A stretch of DNA of 64,000 nucleotides from Clostridium sp. MSJ-8 (GCF_018918325.1 NZ_JAHLQH010000036.1:62001-126000); one strand, 5' to 3'. Numbered from the stretch's first letter, positions 19,020 to 28,520 are shown. Numbers and translations are program-made. Notes: generated by a model from the letters alone, not told the origin.

Positions 19020-19643
19020 ATGAACATTAATGAACATATTAGAAAGATTGAATCATATTATCGTAATGGAATTGTTTATACAAAAAGCACATACACTTCC
19101 GATGTTTTTAGCTCAATTCCGATACAATTAGAGGAATTTTATAAGAATTATGGTGAAATGCAATTTCCATTTGGTCGAATATATTCCATTGAAAAAGCAA
19201 TAGAAATGTCTAAAAGGGCTCCTTTTGAAGATGGAGAATGGTTTTGTTTTGGACAAGATAATTTTTTCTCATTTTGGCTCTGCAAAAAAGGAATGAAAAA
19301 AAACGACATGGTTTTTTCTATATGGGATCATGAATGTGGGAATGATATTGAGGAGGCTTGTTTTAGGGAACTGTATGAATTTATAGAATATTTATCAGAT
19401 GAGTATGATAATAGTGAGGAAGATAGGTGTGATGTTATTGTAGAAAGTTGTGATTCACAAGGTCTTAAAGAATTAATGACTTTAAAAAAAATTTTTTCAT
19501 CTTCACTATCAATTGCAGAAATGAAATCACAAGTTTCTAATGGAGAGTGCATTATTAGCAAAAATATTAATTGGTATGATGCATATAGAAAACTTTTTGA
19601 TTATAAATTTGAACATATAGCTATCACATTAAAAAAATATTAA
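19020..19643 (+). CDS. SUKH (SMI1/KNR4)-type immunity protein, 207 aa
   Basis: Probable cognate immunity gene of the HNH tip, starting 34 bases after the Rhs stop. The ATG at 19020 follows AAAGGGGA at good spacing; a TTG nine codons upstream is a poorer choice. The fold pattern is SUKH: an early helix pair with IPIQLEEFYKNYGEMQFPFG, a SIEKAIEM helix, then strands around WFCFGQDNFFSFWLCKK and DMVFSIWDHE, and a final REL-x-EFIEYL helix. About 60 residues beyond the normal SUKH domain form a C-terminal extension of unknown role. SUKH proteins neutralise many unrelated nuclease toxins. It should act in the producing cell's cytoplasm. Confidence 0.8.
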   Translation: MNINEHIRKIESYYRNGIVYTKSTYTSDVFSSIPIQLEEFYKNYGEMQFPFGRIYSIEKAIEMSKRAPFEDGEWFCFGQDNFFSFWLCKKGMKKNDMVFSIWDHECGNDIEEACFRELYEFIEYLSDEYDNSEEDRCDVIVESCDSQGLKELMTLKKIFSSSLSIAEMKSQVSNGECIISKNINWYDAYRKLFDYKFEHIAITLKKY

Positions 19644-19719
19644 ATTTCTTTTGGATAAAGAAGAATCAAATTGTAAAATAGTGCGTTTTCTGTAAGCAGA
19701 ATTTTCTACTTGCTGAGTA

Positions 19720-20325
19720 AGTTCAAAAGAGAATATTCATAATAGGATAACATACACAGGACAACAATATGATAGAGTAACAAATCAGTACTACCTAAGA
19801 GAAAGGTATTATAATCCAGTAATAGGTAGATTTACACAAGAAGATGTATATAGAGGAGATGGATTAAATCTATATGCATATTGTAATAATAATCCGATAG
19901 AGTATTGTGATTCTAGTGGGTATGCTAAAAAGATTTGTAAAGATGGCGGACCAAAGGAGAATAATCACGGTAATGACAAAGATTCATCGAAAACATATTA
20001 TCAAGTTACATCAGAAGAAGTTGCTAATGAATTAATAAATTCAGATAATTCGCAATTAAAGGGAAAAGAATTTCAACAAATTTTTGTATGTACAGAGCAA
20101 CCAACATATAAACAAGCACAAAATTCAGGAGCAAGATCACTTGAAACAGTAATAGAGTTTAAAACTAGTGCTAGTTTTTCAACATTAGATACAACAATGG
20201 ATGATGATACGCTTTGGAAAATTGCTAGAATGAGTGATAGACCTAGTCCTATTTCTATATCAAATGTAAAGAAAGTTGGATTTAAAGCTGGTAAAAAAAG
20301 GTGGTGGCGATTTTGGAAAAAGTAG
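19720..20325 (+). pseudogene. Silent orphan Rhs-tip cassette 1, intact toxin, no start codon
   Basis: An open frame from 19717 to TAG 20325 with no plausible start codon. Codons 19720-19970 copy the Rhs core end. After KKICKDGGPKENNHG the sequence is new: about 118 residues starting NDKDSSKTYYQVTSEE and ending KKRWWRFWKK. That tip has no motif I can assign; TSEEVANELINS, then FVCTEQPTYKQAQNSGARSL and VIEFKTSASF, faintly resemble ADP-ribosyltransferase-like toxin folds. The motif DPSGYA of the active protein is DSSGYA here (CCT to TCT), which may block self-cleavage until repaired by exchange. It overlaps the downstream dead-ABC-like gene by 13 bases. It looks like a stored tip that becomes active by recombination into the main gene. 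Confidence 0.75.
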
Positions 20326-20981
20326 TTCTTGAAGATATTTATGTAGGTGGTGAATGTAATTTATTTCATCATGGGTTAGTAAGAGATTGTTTAAGTAATA
20401 GAAGTTTTGAGTTTTATCAAGGCTGTTTATATGGTATTATCGGTGAGTTTGGAAATGGTGGTGCAGCTCTTAGCTGTGGAATTACAGGAAATACAAATTT
20501 TTATGGCGGTAAAATTTTTATTGATAATAAAGAAGTAAGTATACAACATTTAAATAAAAACAGTTGGTATATAGGAAACGATAGAACAAATATAAATAAA
20601 ACTAAATTATTAAAAAGAAAAACTAAGATAAATAAAGATACAATAAAAGCTCAAATACTAAAAGGAATAAATGATTCAAAGTGCAACCTAGAATATGAAG
20701 AAATTAAAAGGTTATTTAAAATCTCTGATGAAAGAGTTGACAGAAATATTAGGTATGTAAGTGGTGAAAGATGGAAAGCATCGGCTGCTATAGGATATGC
20801 AAATAGAAAGAAAATATTTTGTTATCCATGGTTAAATTCAAAAGATATAGAATTATTGCATGATCAAATAAAACAGACAGTAGATGTTTTGCTTAAATCA
20901 GGTTGTATAGTAATAATACCAACAACGAAAAAAGAAAATATAGAAGGAATTTCAAGTCAAATATATTTAGAATTTGTTTAG
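20313..20981 (+). CDS. Degenerate ABC-ATPase-like protein, probable immunity for cassette 1, about 222 aa
   Basis: The start is uncertain: TTG 20313 is best spaced from AAAAAGG; GTG 20301 or 20304 are alternatives. The protein has the layout of an ABC ATPase with dead motifs. GCLYGIIGEFGNGGAALS sits where the Walker A should be but lacks the Gly-Lys-Ser/Thr; GGKIFIDNKEVS follows as in real ABC proteins; VSGERWKASAAIGYANRKK takes the place of the signature helix; the Walker B strand reads KIFCYPWLNS with no D-E; and the H-loop position is CIVIIPTTKKEN with no His. ATP hydrolysis is therefore unlikely. A 5'-truncated paralogue lies at 23514-24051. Directly after a toxin tip this is most likely the immunity gene, but that is by position alone. 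Confidence 0.7.
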   Translation: MEKVVLEDIYVGGECNLFHHGLVRDCLSNRSFEFYQGCLYGIIGEFGNGGAALSCGITGNTNFYGGKIFIDNKEVSIQHLNKNSWYIGNDRTNINKTKLLKRKTKINKDTIKAQILKGINDSKCNLEYEEIKRLFKISDERVDRNIRYVSGERWKASAAIGYANRKKIFCYPWLNSKDIELLHDQIKQTVDVLLKSGCIVIIPTTKKENIEGISSQIYLEFV

Positions 20982-21129
20982 AATTTTTTTATGATGAACC
21001 ATATCATTCTATGTTAATTTTTATTTTGTTCTAATATGGGATCCTGATTATTAGAAGATAGTAGATTTAAATATTGCTATGTTATATTTTGATGTATGGC
21101 TCTTAATTATATAGTATAAAATTAAATAT

Positions 21130-21185
21130 GTAGACGTAACACATTCTTTTAGTAATAAAATATTGCAAAGGAGTGTGTTTTCTAC
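21130..21185 (+). other. Imperfect inverted repeat, hairpin of unknown role
   Basis: The arm GTAGACGTAACACATTCTTT (21130-21149) pairs imperfectly with the arm ending in TCTAC at 21185 (AAAGGAGTGTGTTTTCTAC) across an AT-rich loop. There is no T-run, so it is not a simple terminator. It lies in a 268-base stretch (20982-21249) without a gene, between cassette 1 and the 90-bp repeat. I see nothing else there. Confidence 0.45.
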
Positions 21186-21249
21186 GAAAAATAAAAATTT
21201 GGAGTGTCAATTAATGCCTGTGGTAATGTTCTTTATAGTCATGAGAAAG

Positions 21250-21339
21250 TTCATAATATTTGTTATATAGGAAACTCACTCTGTTAAGCAGAGGAGTACA
21301 AGTTATTTAGCCAAATGCAAGATTTGGAATAACATAGCA
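21250..21339 (+). repeat. 90-bp two-hairpin element, copy A
   Basis: Nearly the same 90 bases occur at 23378-23467. Hairpin 1: ACTC-a-CTCTG / CAGAG-GAGT (21274-21297, with one bulged A). Hairpin 2: GTTATT-tag-CCAAAT / ATTTGG-AATAAC (21302-21333). Both copies join the Rhs core end at the same point (ATAGCATA(T/C)ACAGGA). The element may be an IS end, a structured RNA or an exchange leader; I cannot decide. Confidence 0.75.
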
Positions 21340-21942
21340 TATACAGGACAGCAATATGATAGAGTAACAAATCAGTACTACCTAAGAGCAAGGTATTATA
21401 ATCCAGTAATAGGTAGATTTACACAAGAAGATGTATATAGAGGAGATGGATTAAATCTATATGCATATTGTAATAATAATCCGGTAGAGTATTGTGATCC
21501 TAGTGGGTATGCAAGAAAAAAACGTACTCCTAAAAATAATGTTGTTGGTATTAAGATAAATAAAGATGGAACAAGAACATATACCCTTTTATATAGAGAA
21601 AAATACAATAAAAAAGGAACGTTTAAAATTACATTTGATGCAGAAGATAATTGTTTGTTTGAAAGACATCCGGAATATTTATATGATAATGGAGGTAAAC
21701 GTAGTAAGGTTGTATTGGAGGAGGGGTTTTCAGGAAATAGATCAACAGATAAAAGAAAAGTAAAGAAAAAATATAAAGAACTATATAATCAAGATTTACC
21801 AAGTGGATTTGAGTTAGAGCATTCATATGATATGAAGACTATATATTTGGTTGACGAGACTGTACATGGAAGTACCGCACACACAGGAGGACATTCTAAG
21901 GCAAAAAAAGATAAGAAAAAAAGAGAAAATGGGAAATGTTAG
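21340..21942 (+). pseudogene. Silent orphan Rhs-tip cassette 2, HNH-like toxin, no start codon
   Basis: An open frame runs from about 21270 (after a TAG inside the 90-bp element) to TAG 21942, with no in-frame start before the Rhs part. Codons 21340-21512 are an almost exact copy of the Rhs core end through DPSGYA. The new tip is about 143 residues, starting RKKRTPKNNVVGIK. It ends with SGFELEHSYDMKTIYLVDET and then HGSTAHTGGHSKAKKDK. A His in an E-H-x-x-D context followed by VxxxxHGxxxHTGG is the pattern of WHH/LHH-type HNH nuclease toxins. An internal ATG at 21655 would give only 95 residues and is not a convincing start. Two probable accessory/immunity genes follow directly. Confidence 0.75.
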
Positions 21943-21961
21943 CGAAAGAAAGAGGTGTGAA

Positions 21962-22849
21962 ATGAATAAAGAAATAGATAATAAAATAAGAAGCATTACT
22001 AAAGAAATCAATAAGGATTCAGCAAATGTAGAACTTATATTAGAAAGGGCTAGATTGTATGAACAAGTACAAGATTATAATAAATGTGTTAAGGATTATG
22101 AATTAGCTTTAAATATTGATGGTGATAATGCTGAAATATATTTAAACATGGGGATAATTTGTGAAAAAGATGCAAGAGTGTGTGTGGATGGTTTTTGGAA
22201 AAAAGAAGAAAAATATGATGAGGCATATGATTATTATTCTAAAGCAATAGATTTAAGTCGTGATAATAAGAAATTATATATACACCGAGGAAATTTATTA
22301 AGAGATGTATTTGAAGAAGATGAAGAAGCTTTAGAAGATTATTTAAGAGCATATAAGATAGATAATAAAGATTATGTAGTATGTAAATTAATTGCTGAAA
22401 CATATTACTTGATAGATGATAGTGAAAATTCAATTAGATTTTATAAAAAAGTTATAGAAATGAATAAAGAGGATGTATCGTCGATAGAAGCAATTGCAGA
22501 TATTTATCAAGAATTAGAAAAATATGAAGAGGCAATCCAATATTATAATAGAATAATTGATAAAGTTGATAATACTTATAGTATATGTTTTGATATAGGT
22601 ATATGTTATTTTAGGTTAAAAGATTATAAAAAGGCATTAAATCAATTAGAGCAGTGTAATGTATCTCAAAGAGATTATATATATTATTTTATTAAAGGTG
22701 AGATATATGAAGAATTAGGAAAATATAATGACGCATTAATAGAATATGATAAATCTTTATCATTAAAAGAAGAAGCAGCAATTAGAGATAAAAAAGAAGT
22801 TATATTGAATAAGTTAGAAGGAATGAAAAGTGATGGAAAAGATAAATAA
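21962..22849 (+). CDS. TPR-repeat protein next to cassette 2, 295 aa
   Basis: The ATG at 21962 follows AAGAGGTGTGAA; earlier starts in this frame overlap the toxin tip and lack a site. The protein is made of at least six tetratricopeptide repeats, shown by DNAEIYLNMGIICEKD, YDEAYDYYSKAIDLS, YEEAIQYYNRIIDK and YNDALIEYDKSLSL. TPR proteins mediate binding, not catalysis. Within polymorphic toxin loci they occur as immunity proteins or as parts of immunity arrays. Its stop overlaps the start of the SUKH gene, so the two are co-translated. It is soluble with no signal peptide. Whether this one or the SUKH protein neutralises the HNH-like tip cannot be told. Confidence 0.75.
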   Translation: MNKEIDNKIRSITKEINKDSANVELILERARLYEQVQDYNKCVKDYELALNIDGDNAEIYLNMGIICEKDARVCVDGFWKKEEKYDEAYDYYSKAIDLSRDNKKLYIHRGNLLRDVFEEDEEALEDYLRAYKIDNKDYVVCKLIAETYYLIDDSENSIRFYKKVIEMNKEDVSSIEAIADIYQELEKYEEAIQYYNRIIDKVDNTYSICFDIGICYFRLKDYKKALNQLEQCNVSQRDYIYYFIKGEIYEELGKYNDALIEYDKSLSLKEEAAIRDKKEVILNKLEGMKSDGKDK

Positions 22850-23273
22850 AGAAAAAGTGACTAATGAAGATATTTGTAATTTTGAAAATATTATAGGGGG
22901 AAAATTACCATTAGAATACAGAGAATTTTTGTTAAAAACTAATGGAGGAGTTCCTAAGAATCAAGAATTTATTACAAAAGATAAATTTGTAGAATCATAT
23001 TTAATTAATTTATTACCATTATTGGGGGAAAATGAGGAAACAATAATTGATGAATATAATAAAAATAATTTAAAGCAATACATTTTACAACATCTAATAA
23101 TAATAGGCTTGGATCCAATTAAATCACCAATTGTTATTTCAATTGGAAAAGAAGATTATGGTAAGGTATATTATTGGCATAAAGAATTTGATGACGAGGA
23201 AACAATACTTTCATATAAAAATATGCATTTAATTGCAGAGGATTTTAAAGAGTTGTTTAAAATACTTAAATAG
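22833..23273 (+). CDS. SUKH (SMI1/KNR4)-type immunity protein, 146 aa
   Basis: The ATG at 22833 lies within the end of the TPR gene; a GTG one codon earlier is a weaker option. The sequence gives the classic SUKH-1 pattern: IGGKLPLEYREFLLKTNGGV, then helices and a strand, ending DPIKSPIVISIGKEDYGKVY, YWHKEFDD and a final helix EDFKELFKIL. This family (K/R-L-P-x-x-Y-x-x-F-L-x-x-x-N-G-G) protects against many polymorphic nuclease toxins. It is the last gene of the cassette 2 unit, so it is the likely antidote for its HNH-like tip. Confidence 0.85.
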   Translation: MEKINKEKVTNEDICNFENIIGGKLPLEYREFLLKTNGGVPKNQEFITKDKFVESYLINLLPLLGENEETIIDEYNKNNLKQYILQHLIIIGLDPIKSPIVISIGKEDYGKVYYWHKEFDDEETILSYKNMHLIAEDFKELFKILK

Positions 23274-23345
23274 TGCAAACTCACTTACAATTGTAAAATA
23301 GTTAGCGACTAAATAATTAGGCTTTTTATGATAAAATAAAATCAA

Positions 23346-23377
23346 GACAATGTAGTATCAAGATTCACAAGAGGATA
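23346..23377 (+). pseudogene. Short Rhs fragment
   Basis: GACAATGTAGTATCAAGATT followed by CACAAGAGGATA repeats the Rhs coding sequence at about 18093-18124. It is out of context and joins directly to the 90-bp element. The 240-base gap 23274-23513 consists of this scrap, the element copy and a second Rhs scrap at 23468-23513. Confidence 0.7.
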
Positions 23378-23467
23378 TTCATAATATTTATTATATAGGA
23401 AACTCACTCTGCTTAGCAGAGGAGTAGAAGTTATTTAGCCAAATGCAAGATTTGGAATAACATAGCA
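23378..23467 (+). repeat. 90-bp two-hairpin element, copy B
   Basis: Copy of 21250-21339 with few changes. Hairpin 1 has GCTTAGC where copy A has GTTAAGC, keeping the CTCTG/CAGAG stem. Hairpin 2 is unchanged (GTTATT, CCAAAT, ATTTGG, AATAAC). The Rhs core end follows at once (CATACACAGGATAACAATTATGA), disturbed by base changes. Confidence 0.75.
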
Positions 23468-23513
23468 TACACAGGATAACAATTATGATAGAGTAACAAA
23501 TCAGTACTACCTA

Positions 23514-24051
23514 ATTACTTTCTGGCAGAATTCCAATAAAGGATGAAGAAATATATTGTGATGATATAGAACTTAATAATTATAAATTGAAGTGTATGGG
23601 ATGGTATGTAGGAAAAAGAGAGTATTTAGGCACTATAGTGAAAAAACAAATTACTGTTAAGAAAGCATTCAAACTTGCTATGAAGAAATACAAACGTTAT
23701 AAAAATTTAAAAGATATAATTGAAGAATTTTATCTTTCACTAGATAGATTAGATTATAAGATTTCAAATTACAGTGGAGAAAGATTACGAGCATCTTTAG
23801 CAATTGGGTATGCAAGTAATAGAATAATATATTGTTTTCCATGGATGAATACAGCAGAGTTTCATGACATTATTTTGAGTTCAGGGGTATTTCGTTTTTT
23901 TACAAAATTAAAAGAGGAAGGATGCATAATAATTTTACCTACTTCTCGAAGAGAGAATGTAATTGGATTTGCAGATGAAATAATTGATATCAATAATCCG
24001 AAGTTTAAGAGTGTATTATTTGAAAATCCATATTTTCAAGAATATTTTTAG
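23514..24051 (+). pseudogene. 5'-truncated degenerate ABC-like immunity gene
   Basis: A second member of the dead-ABC-like family. The reading frame opens with LLSGRIPIKDEEIYCDDIEL, which aligns with the segment after the Walker A region of the 20313-20981 protein, so the N-terminal 55-60 residues are missing. An ATG at 23587 could restart translation but would leave even less. Shared motifs: SGERLRASLAIGYASN, IIYCFPWMNT and CIIILPTSRREN, aligned with the same dead positions of the paralogue. At 23513 the gene is fused to a scrap of the Rhs core end (CAGTACTACCTAA), and its toxin partner is gone. Probably the relic of a fourth toxin cassette. Confidence 0.7.
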
Positions 24052-24207
24052 TAAGAGGATAAAAATAATGTAGAGAGAAGATAAAATGAATCAGCTGAAA
24101 TTAAGTAAGTTTGTCCATTAAATTTTAGCAGCTTTAGTGACATACGTTTATTATAAATGAGTTAACTGTTAAGCAATTGTGAGCGTCAAAGATTTCATGT
24201 ATTTTAA

Positions 24208-24630
24208 CTATAGTAGAAGCTAATGATATATGTAACCATTATAATAAGGTATTATAATCCAGTAGAGTATTGTGATCCTAGTGGGTATGCTAAAAGGATA
24301 TGTAAAGATGGCGGACCAAAGGAGAATAATCATGGTAATGAGACCAGTTATGTGAAGTATACAGTATGTGGAGAAGGAATGGTTGGAGAAAACAACTATC
24401 TGTTGCTTTGGGAAAAAAATGAGATTGAAGAATTGAATGATGATTATGAAACGCAAGAATTTTTGAATAACATAATACTCATTGGTTCTGATGGTGGAGA
24501 TATGGCATATGGCATAGATATAAGCGGTAAATATATCAAAGTTCCTTTTATTGGAATGGATGATGAGGAAGTAAAAATCATTGCAGAAGATTTTGATGGT
24601 TTTATAGACTATGTATGGAACAGAGAATAA
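24208..24630 (+). pseudogene. Rhs fragments fused in frame to a SUKH immunity domain
   Basis: A mosaic. 24208-24244 repeats an internal Rhs stretch (GTAGAAGCTAATGATATATG, main gene near 15806). It joins at ATTATAAT to the RYYNP end of the core, where about 100 bp are lost between CCAGTA and CCGGTA, and continues through DPSGYAKRICKDGGPKENNHG. Instead of a toxin the frame then enters the last two-thirds of a SUKH domain: NNYLLLWEKNEIEELNDDYE, FLNNIILIGSDGGDMAYGID, VPFIGMDDEE and the final DFDGFIDYVW helix. The SUKH start (about 30 residues) is missing. The 135-residue frame starts at ATG 24223. A deletion that removed a toxin and the front of its immunity gene explains it best. Confidence 0.75.
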
Positions 24631-24843
24631 TATTTAATTAAGTCTCTATTTAAGGATATCAACCATCTAAAAATTTTAACATAGTCTATAAAGTAATCGA
24701 AATAGATCTAAGTTAGAGAAAAATCCATTTATATATGTTTATATATCATGTATTATGAGCATCTTTAATAACGGCAAGATAGCCTATGAAATCCATAGCT
24801 ATATTTTAAGATTTTATTTGTTTGTAAACTCATAAGACGAGTT

Positions 24844-24996
24844 ATGGTTAATAGATTTTCTAATGCATCAAAGCTTGCAAGATTTGATGGTATAGCACCA
24901 TTTAGTATGTCATCAAATGGTAAAGATAAAGATTTGGCAACCAAGCAGGGAAACAGAAGATTACAGGCTACAGTTTACAGCAGTACTAAAATATAG
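24844..24996 (+). pseudogene. IS110-family transposase remnant
   Basis: The frame ending at TAG 24994-24996 reads ASKLARFDGIAPFSMSSNGK then KDKDLATKQGNRRLQATVYS. This is the C-terminal IS116/IS110/IS902 motif (G-x-A-P, then K-x-G-N-R-x-L). Only about 50 codons remain. No element ends or upstream RuvC-like part are recognisable. The 590-base stretch 24631-25220 holds this, a Rhs scrap and otherwise nothing I can name. Confidence 0.7.
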
Positions 24997-25030
24997 TTTT
25001 GGAAGATTCTCCTAAAGGATAAGTTCTTCA

Positions 25031-25101
25031 TAATGTAGATGAATAAGGAAGTACTATTTTAATAGATGATTATGGTAAAATAAGAGCAAGGTATTATAAT
25101 T
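25031..25101 (+). pseudogene. Rhs scrap with internal stop and deletion
   Basis: TAATGTAGATGAATAAGGAA onwards matches the main Rhs gene at about 18166-18221, with a CAA to TAA stop. At about 25082 it jumps to AGAGCAAGGTATTATAAT (main gene near 18337), so some 115 bp are deleted at a short shared sequence. It is the last trace of the Rhs array. Confidence 0.75.
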
Positions 25102-25220
25102 GTTTTGTTTTGTAAATTATTTTATAATAAGCGAGTAGAGATAAAAAACAATTTTGGTTTGGATTTAAAGAAAAGCCAGAAAAAAGAATTCGGTAAATTT
25201 GAAAAGAAAAAGTATTACAT

Positions 25221-26321
25221 ATGGTGGGAAAAAACATGGAGAAAAAAATTAGATCTATATATTTAGATAATTTAAAATTATTTTTAACTGTATTAGTTGT
25301 TATATATCATTTTGCTCATGGCTATGTAGGGTATATTGATTGGACATATAAAGATGGAAGTTATAGTGACTCTTTATATAATTTTATATTAATTGACAAA
25401 TCTTTTTTTATGGGTTTATTCTTTTTGATATCAGGATATTTTATTTCAATATCTATAAAAAATAGTTCAACTAAGGAATTTATTTTGAAAAAAATAAAAA
25501 GACTTATATTGCCAACATTCCTATTATTATTAGTAGAAATGCCAATAGCTATTTATTTAGTAAGTTATTTCGTTAATAATGAAAAAAATGATTTTTTAAG
25601 TTTTTATTTAAATACATATTTAGGGGAAGGTAAATTAACATATGGACCTGGATGGTTTATTGTAAATTTATTTATGTTTTCAATTGCATATTTGATGTAT
25701 ACAAAAATATTTAAAGATAGTTTAATGGTTAAAATAGGCAAATTAAATATTAAAAAGATTTTGCTTATTACATTAGCATTAGCACTTTCTTCATTTATTA
25801 TAAGAATTTATTATCCAATGGATACATGGATTACTTTACTATTTGTAGGCATAGAACCAGCACATGAATTTCAATACTTGATTTTATTTATTGTGGGAAT
25901 AATAGCATATAGAAATAGTTGGTTTACTAATATAAATGAGAAGATAGGAAAGGGATCAGTAACATTTAGTGTTGTTTTAATAATATTATTTTGTACTAAA
26001 GCATATTTCCCTGATAAAGTGGGAATAATAATAAATAAGTATTATTCGGTTTATGAATCTATACTATGTATTAGTTTATGTATAGGATTGATATATTTAT
26101 TTAAAAAATATTTGAATCATACCAATAATTTCATTACCGTTTTATCCAAGGATGCATATTCAGTATATTTGATACATGTTTTATTTGTTATTATTTTTCA
26201 AGTTATGTTTCATTATATAAACATTAATTTATATATTAAATTTTTGATTGGAAGTATATTATCTATAATTTGTTCATTTGTATTTGCAGATGTTTTTAGA
26301 AGAATAAAAGCTATAATATGA
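25221..26321 (+). CDS. Membrane acyltransferase (acyltransferase 3 family), 366 aa
   Basis: A polytopic membrane protein with about ten hydrophobic segments. The start shows the family pattern: RSIYLDNLKLFLTVLVVIYH with the histidine at the end of the first helix, as in OafA/YrhL/WecH-type O-acyltransferases, and IDKSFFMGLFFLISGYFIS in the second, then KKIKRLILPTF (the basic turn with R-L-I-x-P). These enzymes move acetyl or succinyl groups from acyl-CoA onto polysaccharides or other surface substrates. ATG 25221 or 25236 could be the start; the second has GGTGGG at good spacing. It is isolated between the Rhs debris and the glucosidase gene, with base composition like the toxin region (AT-rich, few AGG sites), so it may have arrived with that material. 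Confidence 0.85.
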   Translation: MVGKNMEKKIRSIYLDNLKLFLTVLVVIYHFAHGYVGYIDWTYKDGSYSDSLYNFILIDKSFFMGLFFLISGYFISISIKNSSTKEFILKKIKRLILPTFLLLLVEMPIAIYLVSYFVNNEKNDFLSFYLNTYLGEGKLTYGPGWFIVNLFMFSIAYLMYTKIFKDSLMVKIGKLNIKKILLITLALALSSFIIRIYYPMDTWITLLFVGIEPAHEFQYLILFIVGIIAYRNSWFTNINEKIGKGSVTFSVVLIILFCTKAYFPDKVGIIINKYYSVYESILCISLCIGLIYLFKKYLNHTNNFITVLSKDAYSVYLIHVLFVIIFQVMFHYININLYIKFLIGSILSIICSFVFADVFRRIKAII

Positions 26322-28257
<1,936 letters not shown>

Positions 28258-28275
28258 TATAATATATCAACAAAT

Positions 28276-28334
28276 AAACTCTAACTATGAGATGTATCTA
28301 TAATAAAGTTATGTCTCTATAGTTAGAGTTTTTT
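28276..28334 (+). terminator. Rho-independent terminator after the glucosidase gene
   Basis: A 13-bp stem AAACTCTAACTAT (28276-28288) / ATAGTTAGAGTTT (28319-28331) with a T-run; a loop of about 30 bases. Confidence 0.8.
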
Positions 28335-28406
28335 ACTATTTATATAATCTAAGAGACACTATAGGAAGATACCTTAATAATTTAAATCTTCAACTATTTA
28401 CAAATA

Positions 28407-28435
28407 TTGACGAATAAGCTCAAATATAATATAAT
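28407..28435 (+). promoter_or_regulatory. Probable sigma-A promoter of the phosphatase-kinase-surface protein operon
   Basis: TTGACG (28407-28412), 17-base spacer, TATAAT (28430-28435), about 86 bases before the phosphatase start. No other good promoter is seen up to the surface-protein gene, so the four genes are probably one unit. Confidence 0.65.
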
Positions 28436-28520
28436 TATGAATATTATGTAAAATACTTGTATATAATGTGTAAATTCAACAGATGATTATGACGTCAGAA
28501 CATAAAAAAGGGGTGGAGAG

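Noticed and set aside
20982-21060. Frameshifted C-terminal extension of the dead-ABC-like protein
   Set aside because: A short open stretch (FFYDEPYH) after the stop faintly recalls the end of the paralogue (FENPYFQEYF), but the match is too short to support a frameshift.
21655-21942. A 95-codon gene starting at ATG 21655
   Set aside because: The frame is the end of the longer Rhs-tip cassette, which is open upstream and continuous with the core copy; there is no ribosome binding site before 21655.
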